Below, in pieces: positions 26,892 to 35,086 of a stretch of 64,000 bases of DNA. Positions within the stretch are counted from its first letter, which is position 1. Every line of letters starts with the position of its first letter. The position numbers and the translations under genes were made by a program. Under the pieces are notes generated by a model. The model did no database searches and was not told the DNA's origin. It was given only the letters and a program-made list of their open reading frames with translations. The DNA comes from Bog-473 sp049513455 (GTDB taxonomy: Bacteria > Actinomycetota > Acidimicrobiia > Acidimicrobiales > RAAP-2): contig JBEKWB010000001.1 in assembly GCA_049513455.1 (NCBI GenBank), positions 62,001 through 126,000 on the forward strand, written 5' to 3'.

Positions 26892-27266
26892 TCAGAACTC
26901 CAGTCCCTCGGCCCGTGCCGCGTCAGCCAGGACGGCGACACGCCCGTGGTAGACGAAGCCACCACGGTCAAAGACCACTTTGGTGATGCCGGCCGCTTTG
27001 GCCCGTGTTCCCAACAACCGCCCCACGGACGCCGCGCCCGTCACGTTACCGCCACCGCTCTTGCCCAGACTCGCCCGCAGGTCGGGCTCCACCGAGGAGG
27101 CGGACGCCAGCGTCCGCCCGGTGGTGTCGTCGATGACCTGGGCCGAGATGTGGCGGTTGGAGCGGTGAACGGCCAGGCGCGGGCACTCCGGGGTGCCGGT
27201 GACCTTGGCCCTGACCCGCGCGTGGCGGCGCAGCCGCAGCCGGGTCCGATCGTCCGTACGTGCCAT
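26892..27266 (-). CDS. rplR: 50S ribosomal protein L18
   Basis: This protein binds 5S rRNA together with L5 and L25. The 124-residue product has RLAVHRSNRHISAQVIDD and the C-terminal FDRGGFVYHGRVAVLADAAR, both diagnostic. Its ATG shares one base with the rplF stop (TAATG). Confidence 0.98.
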   Translation of the reverse strand: MARTDDRTRLRLRRHARVRAKVTGTPECPRLAVHRSNRHISAQVIDDTTGRTLASASSVEPDLRASLGKSGGGNVTGAASVGRLLGTRAKAAGITKVVFDRGGFVYHGRVAVLADAARAEGLEF

Positions 27267-27805
27267 TACTTCGCTGCCTTTCCGGCCTTGCGGAGGACCC
27301 GCTCGCCGGCGTAGCGCACGCCCTTGCCCTTGTAGGGCTCGGGCTTGCGGAGCTTGCGGATGTCGGCGGCCACCTGGCCGACCTTCTCCTTGTCGATTCC
27401 CTTGACGGTGATGCGGGTCGGCAACGGCACCTCGAAGGTGATGCCCTCGGGTGCGTCGACGAAGACCGGGTGGGAGAAACCGAGGGCGAGCTCGAGCGCG
27501 CCGGGGCCCCTGGCGATGGCTCGATAGCCCACGCCGACGATCTCGAGGTCCTTGGAGAAGCCGTTCGTCACACCGGTCACCATGTTGGCGACCAGCGAGC
27601 GCGACAGCCCGTGCAGCGCACGGTGGCGCCGCTCGTCGTCGGGCCGGCTGACCACCAGCTCCTCACCCTCCTGGGTGATGGTGATGCCGGCGGGAAGCTC
27701 CCGGTCGAGTTGCCCCTGGGGTCCCTTGACACTCACCGAGCTCCCGCTGAGGGTGATGGTGACGTTGGAGGGAACGGGGATCGGCGAACGTCCGATACGT
27801 GACAT
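27266..27805 (-). CDS. rplF: 50S ribosomal protein L6
   Basis: This protein lies near the factor-binding site. The 179-residue product begins MSRIGRSPIPVPSNVTITLS, the standard N-terminus, and ends with the conserved repeat 2 motif RKPEPYKGKGVRYAGE. The ATG at 27805 is chosen over 27844 because it matches the family start and is preceded by a G-rich site. Confidence 0.98.
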   Translation of the reverse strand: MSRIGRSPIPVPSNVTITLSGSSVSVKGPQGQLDRELPAGITITQEGEELVVSRPDDERRHRALHGLSRSLVANMVTGVTNGFSKDLEIVGVGYRAIARGPGALELALGFSHPVFVDAPEGITFEVPLPTRITVKGIDKEKVGQVAADIRKLRKPEPYKGKGVRYAGERVLRKAGKAAK

Positions 27806-27850
27806 CAGGCCCCACCCCATTTGGTGTTCGAGCGTGTTGAGCACGTTCCA

Positions 27851-28255
27851 TTACCAGACATGACAGAGCACCTCGCCGCCCAGATGCTTCCTCCGGGCCT
27901 CACGGTCGGTCACCAGCCCCTGGCTGGTCGAGAGCACGGCCACTCCCATGCCGCCCAGGACGCGCGGGATGCCGTCGGCGCGGGCGTAGATGCGCAGGCC
28001 CGGCTTGGAGATCCGCTTGATACCGGCAATGGTCCGCGTGCGGTCGGCCGAGTACTTGAGGGAGATCTCCAACGTCGTGCCCGGCTTGTCGCCGTTCGGC
28101 TCCACGTGGTAGCCCGCGATGAAGCCCTCACGCTCGAGGATGCCCGCCAGGGACACCTTGAGCTTGGAGCCCGGCATCTTCACCGTGTCGAACATGGCGG
28201 AGTTGGCGTTGCGGATACGCGTGAGCATGTCCGCGATGGGGTCGGTCATTGTCAT
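27851..28255 (-). CDS. rpsH: 30S ribosomal protein S8
   Basis: This is a central-domain 16S rRNA-binding protein and, in many bacteria, the spc-operon repressor. The 134-residue product begins MTMTDPIADMLTRIRNAN and ends STSQGLVTDREARRKHLGGE-type, as usual. The ATG at 28255 is taken because of the AGG 6-7 nt upstream. An ATG two codons later (28249) is also possible. Confidence 0.97.
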   Translation of the reverse strand: MTMTDPIADMLTRIRNANSAMFDTVKMPGSKLKVSLAGILEREGFIAGYHVEPNGDKPGTTLEISLKYSADRTRTIAGIKRISKPGLRIYARADGIPRVLGGMGVAVLSTSQGLVTDREARRKHLGGEVLCHVW

Positions 28256-28262
28256 GGTGCGC

Positions 28263-28448
28263 CTACCAACTCGCCTTTGTGACACCCGGGATTTCGCCGG
28301 CGTGCACCATCACACGCAGGCAGATACGGCAGAGCCCGAATTTGCGGTAGACGGCCTTGGGCCGACCACACCGCTGGCAGCGCGTGTAGCCCCGCACCTT
28401 GAATTTGGGTGTGCGCTGTTGCTTCTCAATCAAAGCCTTTTTTGCCAT
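28263..28448 (-). CDS. rpsZ: 30S ribosomal protein S14, zinc form (type Z)
   Basis: This is the short 61-residue S14 used by most Gram-positives. The two zinc-ligand pairs C24-x2-C27 and C40-x2-C43 are intact (CQRCGRP ... CRICLR). It ends GEIPGVTKASW, the usual tail. It is located between rplE and rpsH as in other spc operons. Confidence 0.98.
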   Translation of the reverse strand: MAKKALIEKQQRTPKFKVRGYTRCQRCGRPKAVYRKFGLCRICLRVMVHAGEIPGVTKASW

Positions 28449-28453
28449 GATGC

Positions 28454-29026
28454 TTATCGAGTCTCCTGTCGGAACGGGAAGCCGAACGCTCCGAGGAACG
28501 CCCGCCCTTCCTCGTTGGTGCGTGCAGTGGTGACGATGGTGATGTCCATACCGCGGACGCTGTCGATACGGTCGTAGTCGATTTCGGGGAAGATCAGCTG
28601 CTCGGTGACCCCGAAGGTGTAGTTGCCCTTCCCGTCGAAGGAACGGGGCGAGAGCCCGCGGAAGTCACGGATTCTGGGGATGGCCAGGCTCAGCAGCCGA
28701 TCGAAGAACTCCCAGGCGCGGTCGCCCCGGAGCGTCACCTTGGCCCCGATCGCCTGGCCCTCTCGCAGCTTGAAGCCGGCGATCGACTGCTTGGCTCTCG
28801 TCACGACCGGCTTCTGCCCGGTGATGATCTCCAGGTCGCGTTGCGCCCCCTCAATGAGCGATGCCTGCTGGGTGGCCCGGCCGACGCCCATGTTGATGAC
28901 GATCTTCTCGAGCCCGGGGACCTCCATGACGTTGCCCAGTCCCAATTGTTCCTGGAGCGTGGCCCGGATTTCGGTGAGATAGCGCTCCTTGAGCCGGGGG
29001 CGCGCTGGCGCGTGCACGGTGCTCAC
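28454..29026 (-). CDS. rplE: 50S ribosomal protein L5
   Basis: This protein binds 5S rRNA and contacts P-site tRNA. The 190-residue product contains NVMEVPGLEKIVINMGVG, TRAKQSIAGFKLREGQAIG and FGVTEQLIFPEIDYD. The GTG at 29026 overlaps the rplX stop (GTGA). The open frame further upstream is a shadow of rplX. Confidence 0.97.
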   Translation of the reverse strand: MSTVHAPARPRLKERYLTEIRATLQEQLGLGNVMEVPGLEKIVINMGVGRATQQASLIEGAQRDLEIITGQKPVVTRAKQSIAGFKLREGQAIGAKVTLRGDRAWEFFDRLLSLAIPRIRDFRGLSPRSFDGKGNYTFGVTEQLIFPEIDYDRIDSVRGMDITIVTTARTNEEGRAFLGAFGFPFRQETR

Positions 29027-29331
29027 AGCTCGGCCCCGCACTTGCGGCAGATGCGCACCTTTTCGCCGTCGCTCTCGAACTTCATGCCCACCCGGGCCGG
29101 TCCGTCGTGGCCCTTGCACCAGAGGGCGACCGAGGAGACGTGCACCGGCATGAACTTGTCGATGACGCCGCCCTGCTGGGTGGCCCGGGTCGGCTTGGCG
29201 TGCCGCTTGGCGACGTTGACCCCTTCGAGGATCACCCGCTCGGTGGCCGGGAAGGCCCGCACGACTTCGGCCTTCTTGCCCTTGTCCTTACCCGAGCGCA
29301 CGATCACCTGATCGCCCTTGTGGATTCGCAT
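29023..29331 (-). CDS. rplX: 50S ribosomal protein L24
   Basis: This is an assembly-initiator protein with a KOW fold (MRIHKGDQVIVRSGKDKGKK). The 102-residue product ends KVRICRKCGAEL, with a CxxC whose partner pair is not evident. The ATG at 29331 overlaps the rplN stop (ATGA), so the pair is coupled. Confidence 0.98.
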   Translation of the reverse strand: MRIHKGDQVIVRSGKDKGKKAEVVRAFPATERVILEGVNVAKRHAKPTRATQQGGVIDKFMPVHVSSVALWCKGHDGPARVGMKFESDGEKVRICRKCGAEL

Positions 29332-29699
29332 CACAACACCTCCGGAGCCAACGACACGATGCGCATGAACCGCTTGTCCCGCAGCTCGCGACCCACCGGG
29401 CCGAAGATACGGGTGCCGCGCGGCTGCTGCTGGTCGTTGATCAGCACTGCCGCGTTCTCGTCGAACCGTATGTAGCTGCCGTCGGCGCGGCGCTTTTCCT
29501 TCTTGGTGCGCACGACCACGCACTTGACGACATCGCCCTTCTTCACGGCTGCCCCGGGGATGGCGTCCTTCACCGTGGCCACGAAGACGTCGCCGATGCT
29601 GGCGTAGCGCCGGCGCGAGCCGCCGAGCACGCGGATGCACAGCACCTCGCGCGCCCCGGAGTTGTCGGCCACCCTGAGGCGGGACTCCTGCTGGATCAT
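29331..29699 (-). CDS. rplN: 50S ribosomal protein L14
   Basis: This protein forms inter-subunit bridges and is the target of the silencing factor RsfS. The 122-residue product begins MIQQESRLRVADNSGAREVLC and has the signature GDVVKCVVVRTKKEKRR. The ATG overlaps the rpsQ stop. Confidence 0.98.
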   Translation of the reverse strand: MIQQESRLRVADNSGAREVLCIRVLGGSRRRYASIGDVFVATVKDAIPGAAVKKGDVVKCVVVRTKKEKRRADGSYIRFDENAAVLINDQQQPRGTRIFGPVGRELRDKRFMRIVSLAPEVL

Positions 29700-30166
29700 C
29701 GGGCCCGCTCCACCACTTCGGTGAGGCGCCAGCGCTTGAGCTTGGAGAGGGGGCGGGTCTCCTGTACCCGGACCCGGTCCCCGACCCTGGCCGTGTCCTC
29801 GGCGTCGTGCACGTAGAGCTTCTTCGTGCGCTGGACCGTCTTGCCGTAACGGGGATGGCGCACCCGCTCGACCACGGCGACCACCACGGTCGCCTGCATG
29901 GCATCCGAGACGACGACACCCTCACGCACCTTGCGGCGGTTGGGGCGCCCGGCGTCCTCATCCGCCACCGCGGCGACCTGGGCCGGCGGCGCGGCGGGCG
30001 CGGCCGGCGCGGCGGGCGCGGCTGCGGGTTCGGCCACGGGCGCCGGCTCAGGCGTCGTGGTCGGCGGCGTCGTCGCGGTTGTCGTCTCGGCCGCGACGCT
30101 GTCCGCCGGGGCTTCGGTGGAATCGGCGGTCACGTCTGCGGTCGTCTCTTCGGGCTCGTCGGCCAT
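29696..30166 (-). CDS. rpsQ: 30S ribosomal protein S17 with ~72-residue N-terminal extension
   Basis: The S17 OB-fold occupies residues ~74-156 (RRKVREGVVVSDAMQATVVV, KTVQRTKKLYVHD, VQETRPLSKLKRW). Ahead of it lies a low-complexity segment rich in Ala, Pro, Thr, Glu and Asp with no Lys or Arg before residue ~74. S17 is usually 80-90 residues. The start codon overlaps the rpmC stop by one base and no better start lies near the fold, so the extension looks real. It would project from the body of the small subunit. Confidence 0.94.
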   Translation of the reverse strand: MADEPEETTADVTADSTEAPADSVAAETTTATTPPTTTPEPAPVAEPAAAPAAPAAPAAPPAQVAAVADEDAGRPNRRKVREGVVVSDAMQATVVVAVVERVRHPRYGKTVQRTKKLYVHDAEDTARVGDRVRVQETRPLSKLKRWRLTEVVERAR

Positions 30167-30603
30167 CAGGCCTCTTCCTCTTCCTCATCTAGTTCGTCGT
30201 CGTCGAAGTCGTCGTCCTCATCGAGGTCGTCCACGTGGTCGTGCGTGACACCGTCGTGGTCGTGACCGTCGTGATCATGTCCCGCCGACTCGGCCTCGGC
30301 GGCGGCGCGCGCCGCCGCCCGCTCGGCCACCGCGGCGTCCTCTGCGGCCAGCTTGGCGAGGGCACCCTCGTGCTCCTCGGTCGTCGGGGCCACGTAGGCG
30401 CCCTCTGCCTCCAGGATCTCCCGGGCCCGCAACACGGTCAGGATGCGAGCGACGTCGTGGCGCACCTGGCCCACACGGGCGGGGTTGTCCAGCTGGCCGG
30501 TGGCCAGCTGGAAGCGCAGGTTGAACAGTTCCCTCCGGGCATCGCCCAGTCGGGTGGCCAGCTCGTCGCCGTCCAGCTGGGCCAGGTCGCTCGCGCTTGC
30601 CAT
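30166..30603 (-). CDS. rpmC: 50S ribosomal protein L29 with His/Asp-rich acidic tail
   Basis: Residues 1-65 are a normal L29 helical hairpin (LATRLGDARRELFNLRFQLATGQLDNP, RHDVARILTVLR). Residues ~66-145 are an addition: an Ala/Glu-rich stretch, then HDHDGHDHDG and a run of Asp/Glu to the end. L29 normally has 60-75 residues and lies beside the polypeptide exit tunnel. The His/Asp cluster could bind divalent metal, which is inference. Start and stop overlap rplP and rpsQ (ATGA type), so the frame is secure. Confidence 0.94.
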   Translation of the reverse strand: MASASDLAQLDGDELATRLGDARRELFNLRFQLATGQLDNPARVGQVRHDVARILTVLRAREILEAEGAYVAPTTEEHEGALAKLAAEDAAVAERAAARAAAEAESAGHDHDGHDHDGVTHDHVDDLDEDDDFDDDELDEEEEEA

Positions 30604-31040
30604 CAGACCGCTACTTCCGCGTGTCCGTGCGTGCCCGGGCGCACCACGAAGCGCGCCTTGAAGGGCAGCTTCTGAATGGCCCTCTCCATGGCCGCCCGCG
30701 CCAGCTCCTCGTCGACGCCGGCCAGCTCGAAAAGGATGCGACCCGGGTGCACGACGGCAACCCACAGCTCGGGGTTGCCCTTGCCCGAGCCCATTCGGGT
30801 CTCGGCCGGCTTGTGGGTCACCGGCTTGTCGGGGAAGACGCGGATCCAGACCTTCCCACCACGCTTGACGTGACGGGTCATGGCAATACGGGCCGCCTCG
30901 ATCTGGCGCGCCGTCAGCCACCCGGGCTCCAGCGCCTGAATGCCGAAGTCGCCGAAGGACACCGCGGCACCGCCCCTGGCCTGGCCGTTGAGACGCCCCC
31001 GCTGCGTCTTGCGGTGCTTGACCTTCTTGGGCATCAACAT
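30603..31040 (-). CDS. rplP: 50S ribosomal protein L16
   Basis: This protein helps shape the A-site tRNA path and peptidyl transferase centre. The 145-residue product starts MLMPKKVKHRKTQRGRLNG, a usual L16 N-terminus, and contains GKVWIRVFPDKPVTHKPAETRMGSGKG. The ATG at 31040 lies directly beside the rpsC stop. Confidence 0.98.
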   Translation of the reverse strand: MLMPKKVKHRKTQRGRLNGQARGGAAVSFGDFGIQALEPGWLTARQIEAARIAMTRHVKRGGKVWIRVFPDKPVTHKPAETRMGSGKGNPELWVAVVHPGRILFELAGVDEELARAAMERAIQKLPFKARFVVRPGTHGHAEVAV

Positions 31041-31041
31041 G

Positions 31042-32094
31042 TCAGTCCGACTCCTTGCGGAAGTGCGGGGCCTCGTGGTGCTCGTGACGGTTCTGCCGTT
31101 CCATCTCCTCGTCCTTGGCCAGCTGGCGCTCCAGGTCGTCGGGCTCGGTCGGCGCCACCGGGAGCAGGTCGGCCACCGGGGCCTCCTCGGCGTCGTCGGC
31201 CGTCTCGTCGACTGCCGGAGCCTCGACGATGTCCACCGGTATCTCCACTTCCCCGCCCGGGGTGTCCAGCAAGAGCTCGTCGAGCAGGTCGGAGTCGGTG
31301 GCGGCACCGTTGGACGTCGGGGCATCCTCGCCCGGGGCACCGAAGTCGGCCTTGCGCCTTCCACCGCCGGCGGTGATGAGACGGCGCGGGCCGCTCTGGC
31401 CCGAGGTCTCCCCCACGGCCATGGCTGCTTCACGTGTGATCTTGTCCTCAATGGAGACCTTGTAGGGCAGGATGTCGCCCTTGTAGATCCACACCTTCAC
31501 ACCCACCCGGCCCGAGGTCGTCCGCGCCTCGCGGAAGCCGTAGTCGATGTCGGCCCGCAGGGTGTGCAGGGGCACGCGCCCCTCGCGGTACTGCTCCTTG
31601 CGGGACATTTCCGAGCCACCGAGCCGGCCCGAGCACTGGACCTTGATGCCCTGGGCCCCGGCCTTCTGGACGGTCTGGATGGCCCGCTTCATGGCCCGCC
31701 GGAAGGCGACACGCCGCACGAGCTGGTCGCAGATGCCCTGGGCGATGAGAGCGGCGTCCAACTCGGGCTGCTTGATCTCCTGGATGTTCAGCTGAATCCG
31801 GTTCTGCAGCCCGGTGATCTCCTCGAGCTTCTTCTTGAGGCGGTCGGCCTCCGAGCCGCGGCGACCGATGACGATGCCGGGGCGCGCGGTGTGGATGTCG
31901 ACCCGCAGGCGGTCACGCGTGCGCTCGACCTCAATACGGCTCACCGCGGCGGCCTCCAGCTGCGTCATGAGGTAGTCGCGGATCTTCCAGTCCTCGACGA
32001 CGAACTCGCGGTAGTGCCGCTCTTCGAACCAACGGGACTTCCAGTCGGTAGTGATACCGAGACGGAAGCCATAGGGATTGACCTTTTGGCCCAT
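31042..32094 (-). CDS. rpsC: 30S ribosomal protein S3 with long acidic C-terminal tail
   Basis: The KH domain (RPGIVIGRRGSEADRLKKKLE) and the C-terminal S3 domain (GRLGGSEMSRKEQYREGRVPLHTLRADIDYG) fill residues 1 to ~215. The remaining ~135 residues begin Gly/Arg-rich and then become Asp/Glu/Ala-rich, ending with a His/Glu/Arg patch (RQNRHEHHEAPHFRKESD). S3 is usually 210-275 residues. S3 lies at the mRNA entry channel, so the tail would extend there. It lies directly between rplV and rplP. Confidence 0.96.
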   Translation of the reverse strand: MGQKVNPYGFRLGITTDWKSRWFEERHYREFVVEDWKIRDYLMTQLEAAAVSRIEVERTRDRLRVDIHTARPGIVIGRRGSEADRLKKKLEEITGLQNRIQLNIQEIKQPELDAALIAQGICDQLVRRVAFRRAMKRAIQTVQKAGAQGIKVQCSGRLGGSEMSRKEQYREGRVPLHTLRADIDYGFREARTTSGRVGVKVWIYKGDILPYKVSIEDKITREAAMAVGETSGQSGPRRLITAGGGRRKADFGAPGEDAPTSNGAATDSDLLDELLLDTPGGEVEIPVDIVEAPAVDETADDAEEAPVADLLPVAPTEPDDLERQLAKDEEMERQNRHEHHEAPHFRKESD

Positions 32095-32841
32095 CTACTC
32101 GCCCTTCTCCTCGGCCTCGGCTTGTGCCGTGGCCGTGTCGTCCTCTTCGTCCATGTCGACGACCTCAGCAGGACCTTCGTCGCTGAAGTCGTCCACCTCG
32201 TTCTCCTCGGCGTCGTTCTCCACGTCGTCGTCCCCGACGTCGATGTCATCGACGTCGTCGACCTCGCCCACCTCGAGCTCCGGGGCGTCGATCACCCCGG
32301 TCGTCAGCTCTTCCTCCGCCTCCGCGGCCGCGGCCGCCTCGGCTTCGGCCACCGCCGCCGAGGCCCGGCGGCGTGACAGCCGGCCGGACAGGTCCGCCCG
32401 GCGCCGCGAGGCGTCGACCCGGCGCGAGCGGTGGGCGCTTACCGCCTCCATGCGCTTGCGGCGCAGTTCCAGCCTCTCCTCGGGGAGGCGGCTCACAATG
32501 ATGGTGATGTGGCTCGAACGCTTGCGGATCCGGGTGGCCCGGCCGCGGGCCCGGGGGCGCCACCGCTTCGCCGTCGTGCCCTCGTCCGCGTAGCAGGCCG
32601 ACACGTACAGCTCGTCGGGGTTCTGGAAGTCGTTGTGGGCCGCGTTGGCCACGGCCGAGGCCAGCACCTTGCCGATGATGTTCGCCGCCTCGCGCTCGGT
32701 GCCGATCAGGATCTCGGCCGCCCGGTCGACGTCCTGCCCCCGGATCAGGTCGAGCACCTGGCGGACCTTGGAGGCCGACAGGCCGCTGTGGCGGAGGACG
32801 GCACGCGTGCCGGGACGCTCGTTGGTCTTGGTCGCCGTCAT
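32095..32841 (-). CDS. rplV: 50S ribosomal protein L22 with long C-terminal tail
   Basis: Residues 1-119 are a complete L22 (RHSGLSASKVRQVLDLIRG, RWRPRARGRATRIRKRSSHITIIV). Residues 120-~160 are strongly basic, and ~160-248 strongly acidic with clusters such as DDVDDIDVGDDD. The usual length is 110-130. L22 lines the exit tunnel and its globular part sits on the surface near the tunnel mouth. The stop lies one base before the rpsC ATG. Confidence 0.96.
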   Translation of the reverse strand: MTATKTNERPGTRAVLRHSGLSASKVRQVLDLIRGQDVDRAAEILIGTEREAANIIGKVLASAVANAAHNDFQNPDELYVSACYADEGTTAKRWRPRARGRATRIRKRSSHITIIVSRLPEERLELRRKRMEAVSAHRSRRVDASRRRADLSGRLSRRRASAAVAEAEAAAAAEAEEELTTGVIDAPELEVGEVDDVDDIDVGDDDVENDAEENEVDDFSDEGPAEVVDMDEEDDTATAQAEAEEKGE

Positions 32842-32842
32842 G

Positions 32843-33121
32843 TCAGCGCCGCGCTCCCCGCTCCTGGCCGGCGTGGTACCGGAAGGTGCGCGTCGGGGCG
32901 AACTCGCCGAGTTTGTGGCCGACCATCGACTCGGTCACGTAGACCGGGACGTGGCGGCGGCCGTCGTGGACGGCGATGGTGTGGCCGACCATGTCGGGGA
33001 TGATGGTCGAGCGGCGGGACCAGGTCTTTATGACCTTCTTCTCACCGCTCGCGTTCAGCACGTCGACCTTTTTCAGCAGGTGGTCGTCGACGAATGGACC
33101 CTTCTTCAAGCTACGCGGCAT
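32843..33121 (-). CDS. rpsS: 30S ribosomal protein S19
   Basis: This head protein partners S13. The 92-residue product begins MPRSLKKGPFVDDHLLKKVD and has SRRSTIIPDMVGHTIAVHDGRRHVPVYV and GHKLGEFAPTRTF, all diagnostic. It is of normal length without a tail, unlike its neighbours L22 and S3. Confidence 0.98.
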   Translation of the reverse strand: MPRSLKKGPFVDDHLLKKVDVLNASGEKKVIKTWSRRSTIIPDMVGHTIAVHDGRRHVPVYVTESMVGHKLGEFAPTRTFRYHAGQERGARR

Positions 33122-33139
33122 AACTGCTCAACCCCTCGC

Positions 33140-33976
33140 CTATCGCCGCGCGCCGCGGGTGCGGCGCCGACGGACGATCATCGAATCGGACTTCTTGTTG
33201 CGGGAACGTGTGCGGCCCTCGGCCTTGCCCCAGGGCGAGACCGGGTGGCGCCCACCGGAGGACTTGCCCTCGCCACCGCCCAGCGGGTGGTCGACCGGGT
33301 TCATGGCCACACCACGGGTCTGGGGGCGCTTGCCCTTCCAGCGGTTGCGGCCTGCCTTGCCGATCTTGATCAGCTCGGCTTCGGCGTTGCCGACCACGCC
33401 CAGCGTGCCCCGGCAGTCGATGGAGACGCGGCGCATCTCGGTCGAGGGGAGGCGCAGCGTGGCGAAGGCGCCTTCCTTGGCCACCAACTGGATGCTCATG
33501 CCCGCCCCGCGGGCCATTTTGCCGCCGCCGCCCGGGCGCAGCTCGACGTTGTGAATGGTGGAGCCCACCGGGATGTAGCGCAAGGGGAGGGCGTTGCCCG
33601 GACGGATGTCCGCGCCCTGGCCGCTCTGCACTTTGTCGTCCACCTTCAGCCCGGCCGGGGCCAGGATGTAGCGCTTCTCCCCGTCGGCATAGTGCAAGAG
33701 GGCGATGCGCGCGTTGCGGTTCGGGTCGTACTCGATGGCGGCCACGCGGGCCGGCACCCCGTCCTTGTTGCGGCGGAAATCGACGATGCGGTACTGCTGC
33801 TTGTGCCCGCCGCCCCGGTGCCGGGCGGTCTTACGGCCGTGGTTGTTGCGCCCGCCCGAACCGGGGTTGGGGGCGAGCAGCGACTTCTCCGGGTGATCAC
33901 GGGTGATCTCGGAGAAGTCCGAGACCGTCTGGAAGCGACGGCCGGGGCTGGTGGGCTTACGTGAGCGAAGGGGCAT
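33140..33976 (-). CDS. rplB: 50S ribosomal protein L2
   Basis: This protein is needed for subunit joining and peptidyl transfer. The 278-residue product has the N-terminal MPLRSRKPTSPGRRF, GGRNNHGRKTARHRGGGHKQ, and the conserved His region of MNPVDHPLGGGEGKSSGGRHP. It lies between rplW and rpsS as in all S10 operons. Confidence 0.98.
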   Translation of the reverse strand: MPLRSRKPTSPGRRFQTVSDFSEITRDHPEKSLLAPNPGSGGRNNHGRKTARHRGGGHKQQYRIVDFRRNKDGVPARVAAIEYDPNRNARIALLHYADGEKRYILAPAGLKVDDKVQSGQGADIRPGNALPLRYIPVGSTIHNVELRPGGGGKMARGAGMSIQLVAKEGAFATLRLPSTEMRRVSIDCRGTLGVVGNAEAELIKIGKAGRNRWKGKRPQTRGVAMNPVDHPLGGGEGKSSGGRHPVSPWGKAEGRTRSRNKKSDSMIVRRRRTRGARR

Positions 33977-33993
33977 GGAGGGCGATCCTGTGA

Positions 33994-34284
33994 TCAGCGA
34001 TCGAAGAGATCGATGGAGTCGTCGGGATGGAGGGTGACGATGGCGCGCTTGGTGTTGGGGCGGTGGCCCTTTATGTTCGTGCGCCGGTTGCGGGTCGCCT
34101 TCCCCTTGCGGTTCAAGGTGTTGACGTTGGTGACCCGCACGTGGAAGGCCTGCTCCACGGCGTGGCGGACGTCGATCTTCGTGGCACCGGGATCGACGAT
34201 GAAGACATAGACGTTCTTGTCCATGAGCCCGTAGCTCTTCTCGGAGACGACCGGCCGAATCAGCACTGACATGGCGTCACGCAT
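33994..34284 (-). CDS. rplW: 50S ribosomal protein L23
   Basis: This exit-tunnel protein is the docking site for trigger factor and SRP. The 96-residue product has VLIRPVVSEKSYGLMDKNVYVFIVD and NTLNRKGKATRNRRTNIKGHRP. The ATG at 34284 overlaps the rplD stop by 8 nt. A second ATG at 34272 (MSVLIRPV) is possible. The longer upstream frame is a shadow of rplD. Confidence 0.96.
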   Translation of the reverse strand: MRDAMSVLIRPVVSEKSYGLMDKNVYVFIVDPGATKIDVRHAVEQAFHVRVTNVNTLNRKGKATRNRRTNIKGHRPNTKRAIVTLHPDDSIDLFDR

Positions 34285-35086
34285 CGGTGGTGGCCTCCTC
34301 GGTCTCGGTCTCGGTCCCAGTGGTGGTGTCGACGGCGGCCTCGGTGCCGGTGTCGGCTGCAGCCGCCTCTGGTGCCGGCTCGTCCGCCACCTCGGTGGCG
34401 GCCGAGGCCGCGACCTCGGCCGAACCGGGCAGGGTGCGGTCCGAGAACAGGATCCAGTCGCTACGGAGCACGTCGTGGGCGGAGAGCTGCCCGAACGAGG
34501 TGGTGTGGGCATTGGGCAGGTTGGCGAAGGAGCGGCCGGCGATCGTCTCGTCATCGGCCAGGACCACGAGCACCGTCCCGGTGATCTTGAGGTTGCGCAG
34601 CGTCGCCACGGCGTCTTTGGTCTTCGGCCCGTCCCAGCCCCACTCGTCGACCAGCGCGACCCGCTTGTTGGCGGCCCGGTCGCTCAGCGCGGACAAAAGG
34701 GCCAGGCGGACCATCTTCTTCGGGGTGTGCTGGCGGTAACTCCGCGGCTTGGGGCCGAGGGCCACGCCACCACCGCTCATGGAGGGCGAGCGGCTCGAAC
34801 CCTGGCGGGCCCGGCCGGTGCCCTTCTGGGCGAACGGCTTGGCCCCACCACCGCGGACCTGCGCCCTCGTCTTGGTCGACTGGGTCCCGGCCCGGATGGC
34901 GGCCAGCTGCGCCGTGACCACCTGGTGCAGCACCGCCCGGTTGGGCTCGAGCCCGAAAATGGACGGCTCCAGATCGACCGACCCCAGGTCCTTGCCTGCG
35001 GTGGAGCGGCGGGTGACCGTCCGGGTCACCGGCTCGGGGCGGGCCTTCTTGACCGGGCCACGGGTCACCGTGTCGGTGCTGGTCAT
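34277..35086 (-). CDS. rplD: 50S ribosomal protein L4 with acidic C-terminal tail
   Basis: L4 lines the exit tunnel constriction. The product has LHQVVTAQLAAIRAGTQSTKTRAQVRGGGAKPFAQKGTGRARQGS, split here only to name the loop, and TVLVVLADDETIAGRSFANLPNA. Residues ~30-222 are the L4 fold. A ~28-residue basic/Thr leader precedes it and a ~47-residue Ala/Glu/Thr tail with no basic residues follows. In enterobacteria L4 represses the S10 operon. Whether it does so here cannot be seen. The start overlaps the rplC stop (ATGA). Confidence 0.96.
   Translation of the reverse strand: MTSTDTVTRGPVKKARPEPVTRTVTRRSTAGKDLGSVDLEPSIFGLEPNRAVLHQVVTAQLAAIRAGTQSTKTRAQVRGGGAKPFAQKGTGRARQGSSRSPSMSGGGVALGPKPRSYRQHTPKKMVRLALLSALSDRAANKRVALVDEWGWDGPKTKDAVATLRNLKITGTVLVVLADDETIAGRSFANLPNAHTTSFGQLSAHDVLRSDWILFSDRTLPGSAEVAASAATEVADEPAPEAAAADTGTEAAVDTTTGTETETEEATTDA

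Noticed and set aside
30166..30408. Frameshift producing the acidic L29 tail
   Set aside because: The tail frame ends exactly at the overlap with rpsQ, and the composition matches the tails on other ribosomal proteins in the window.
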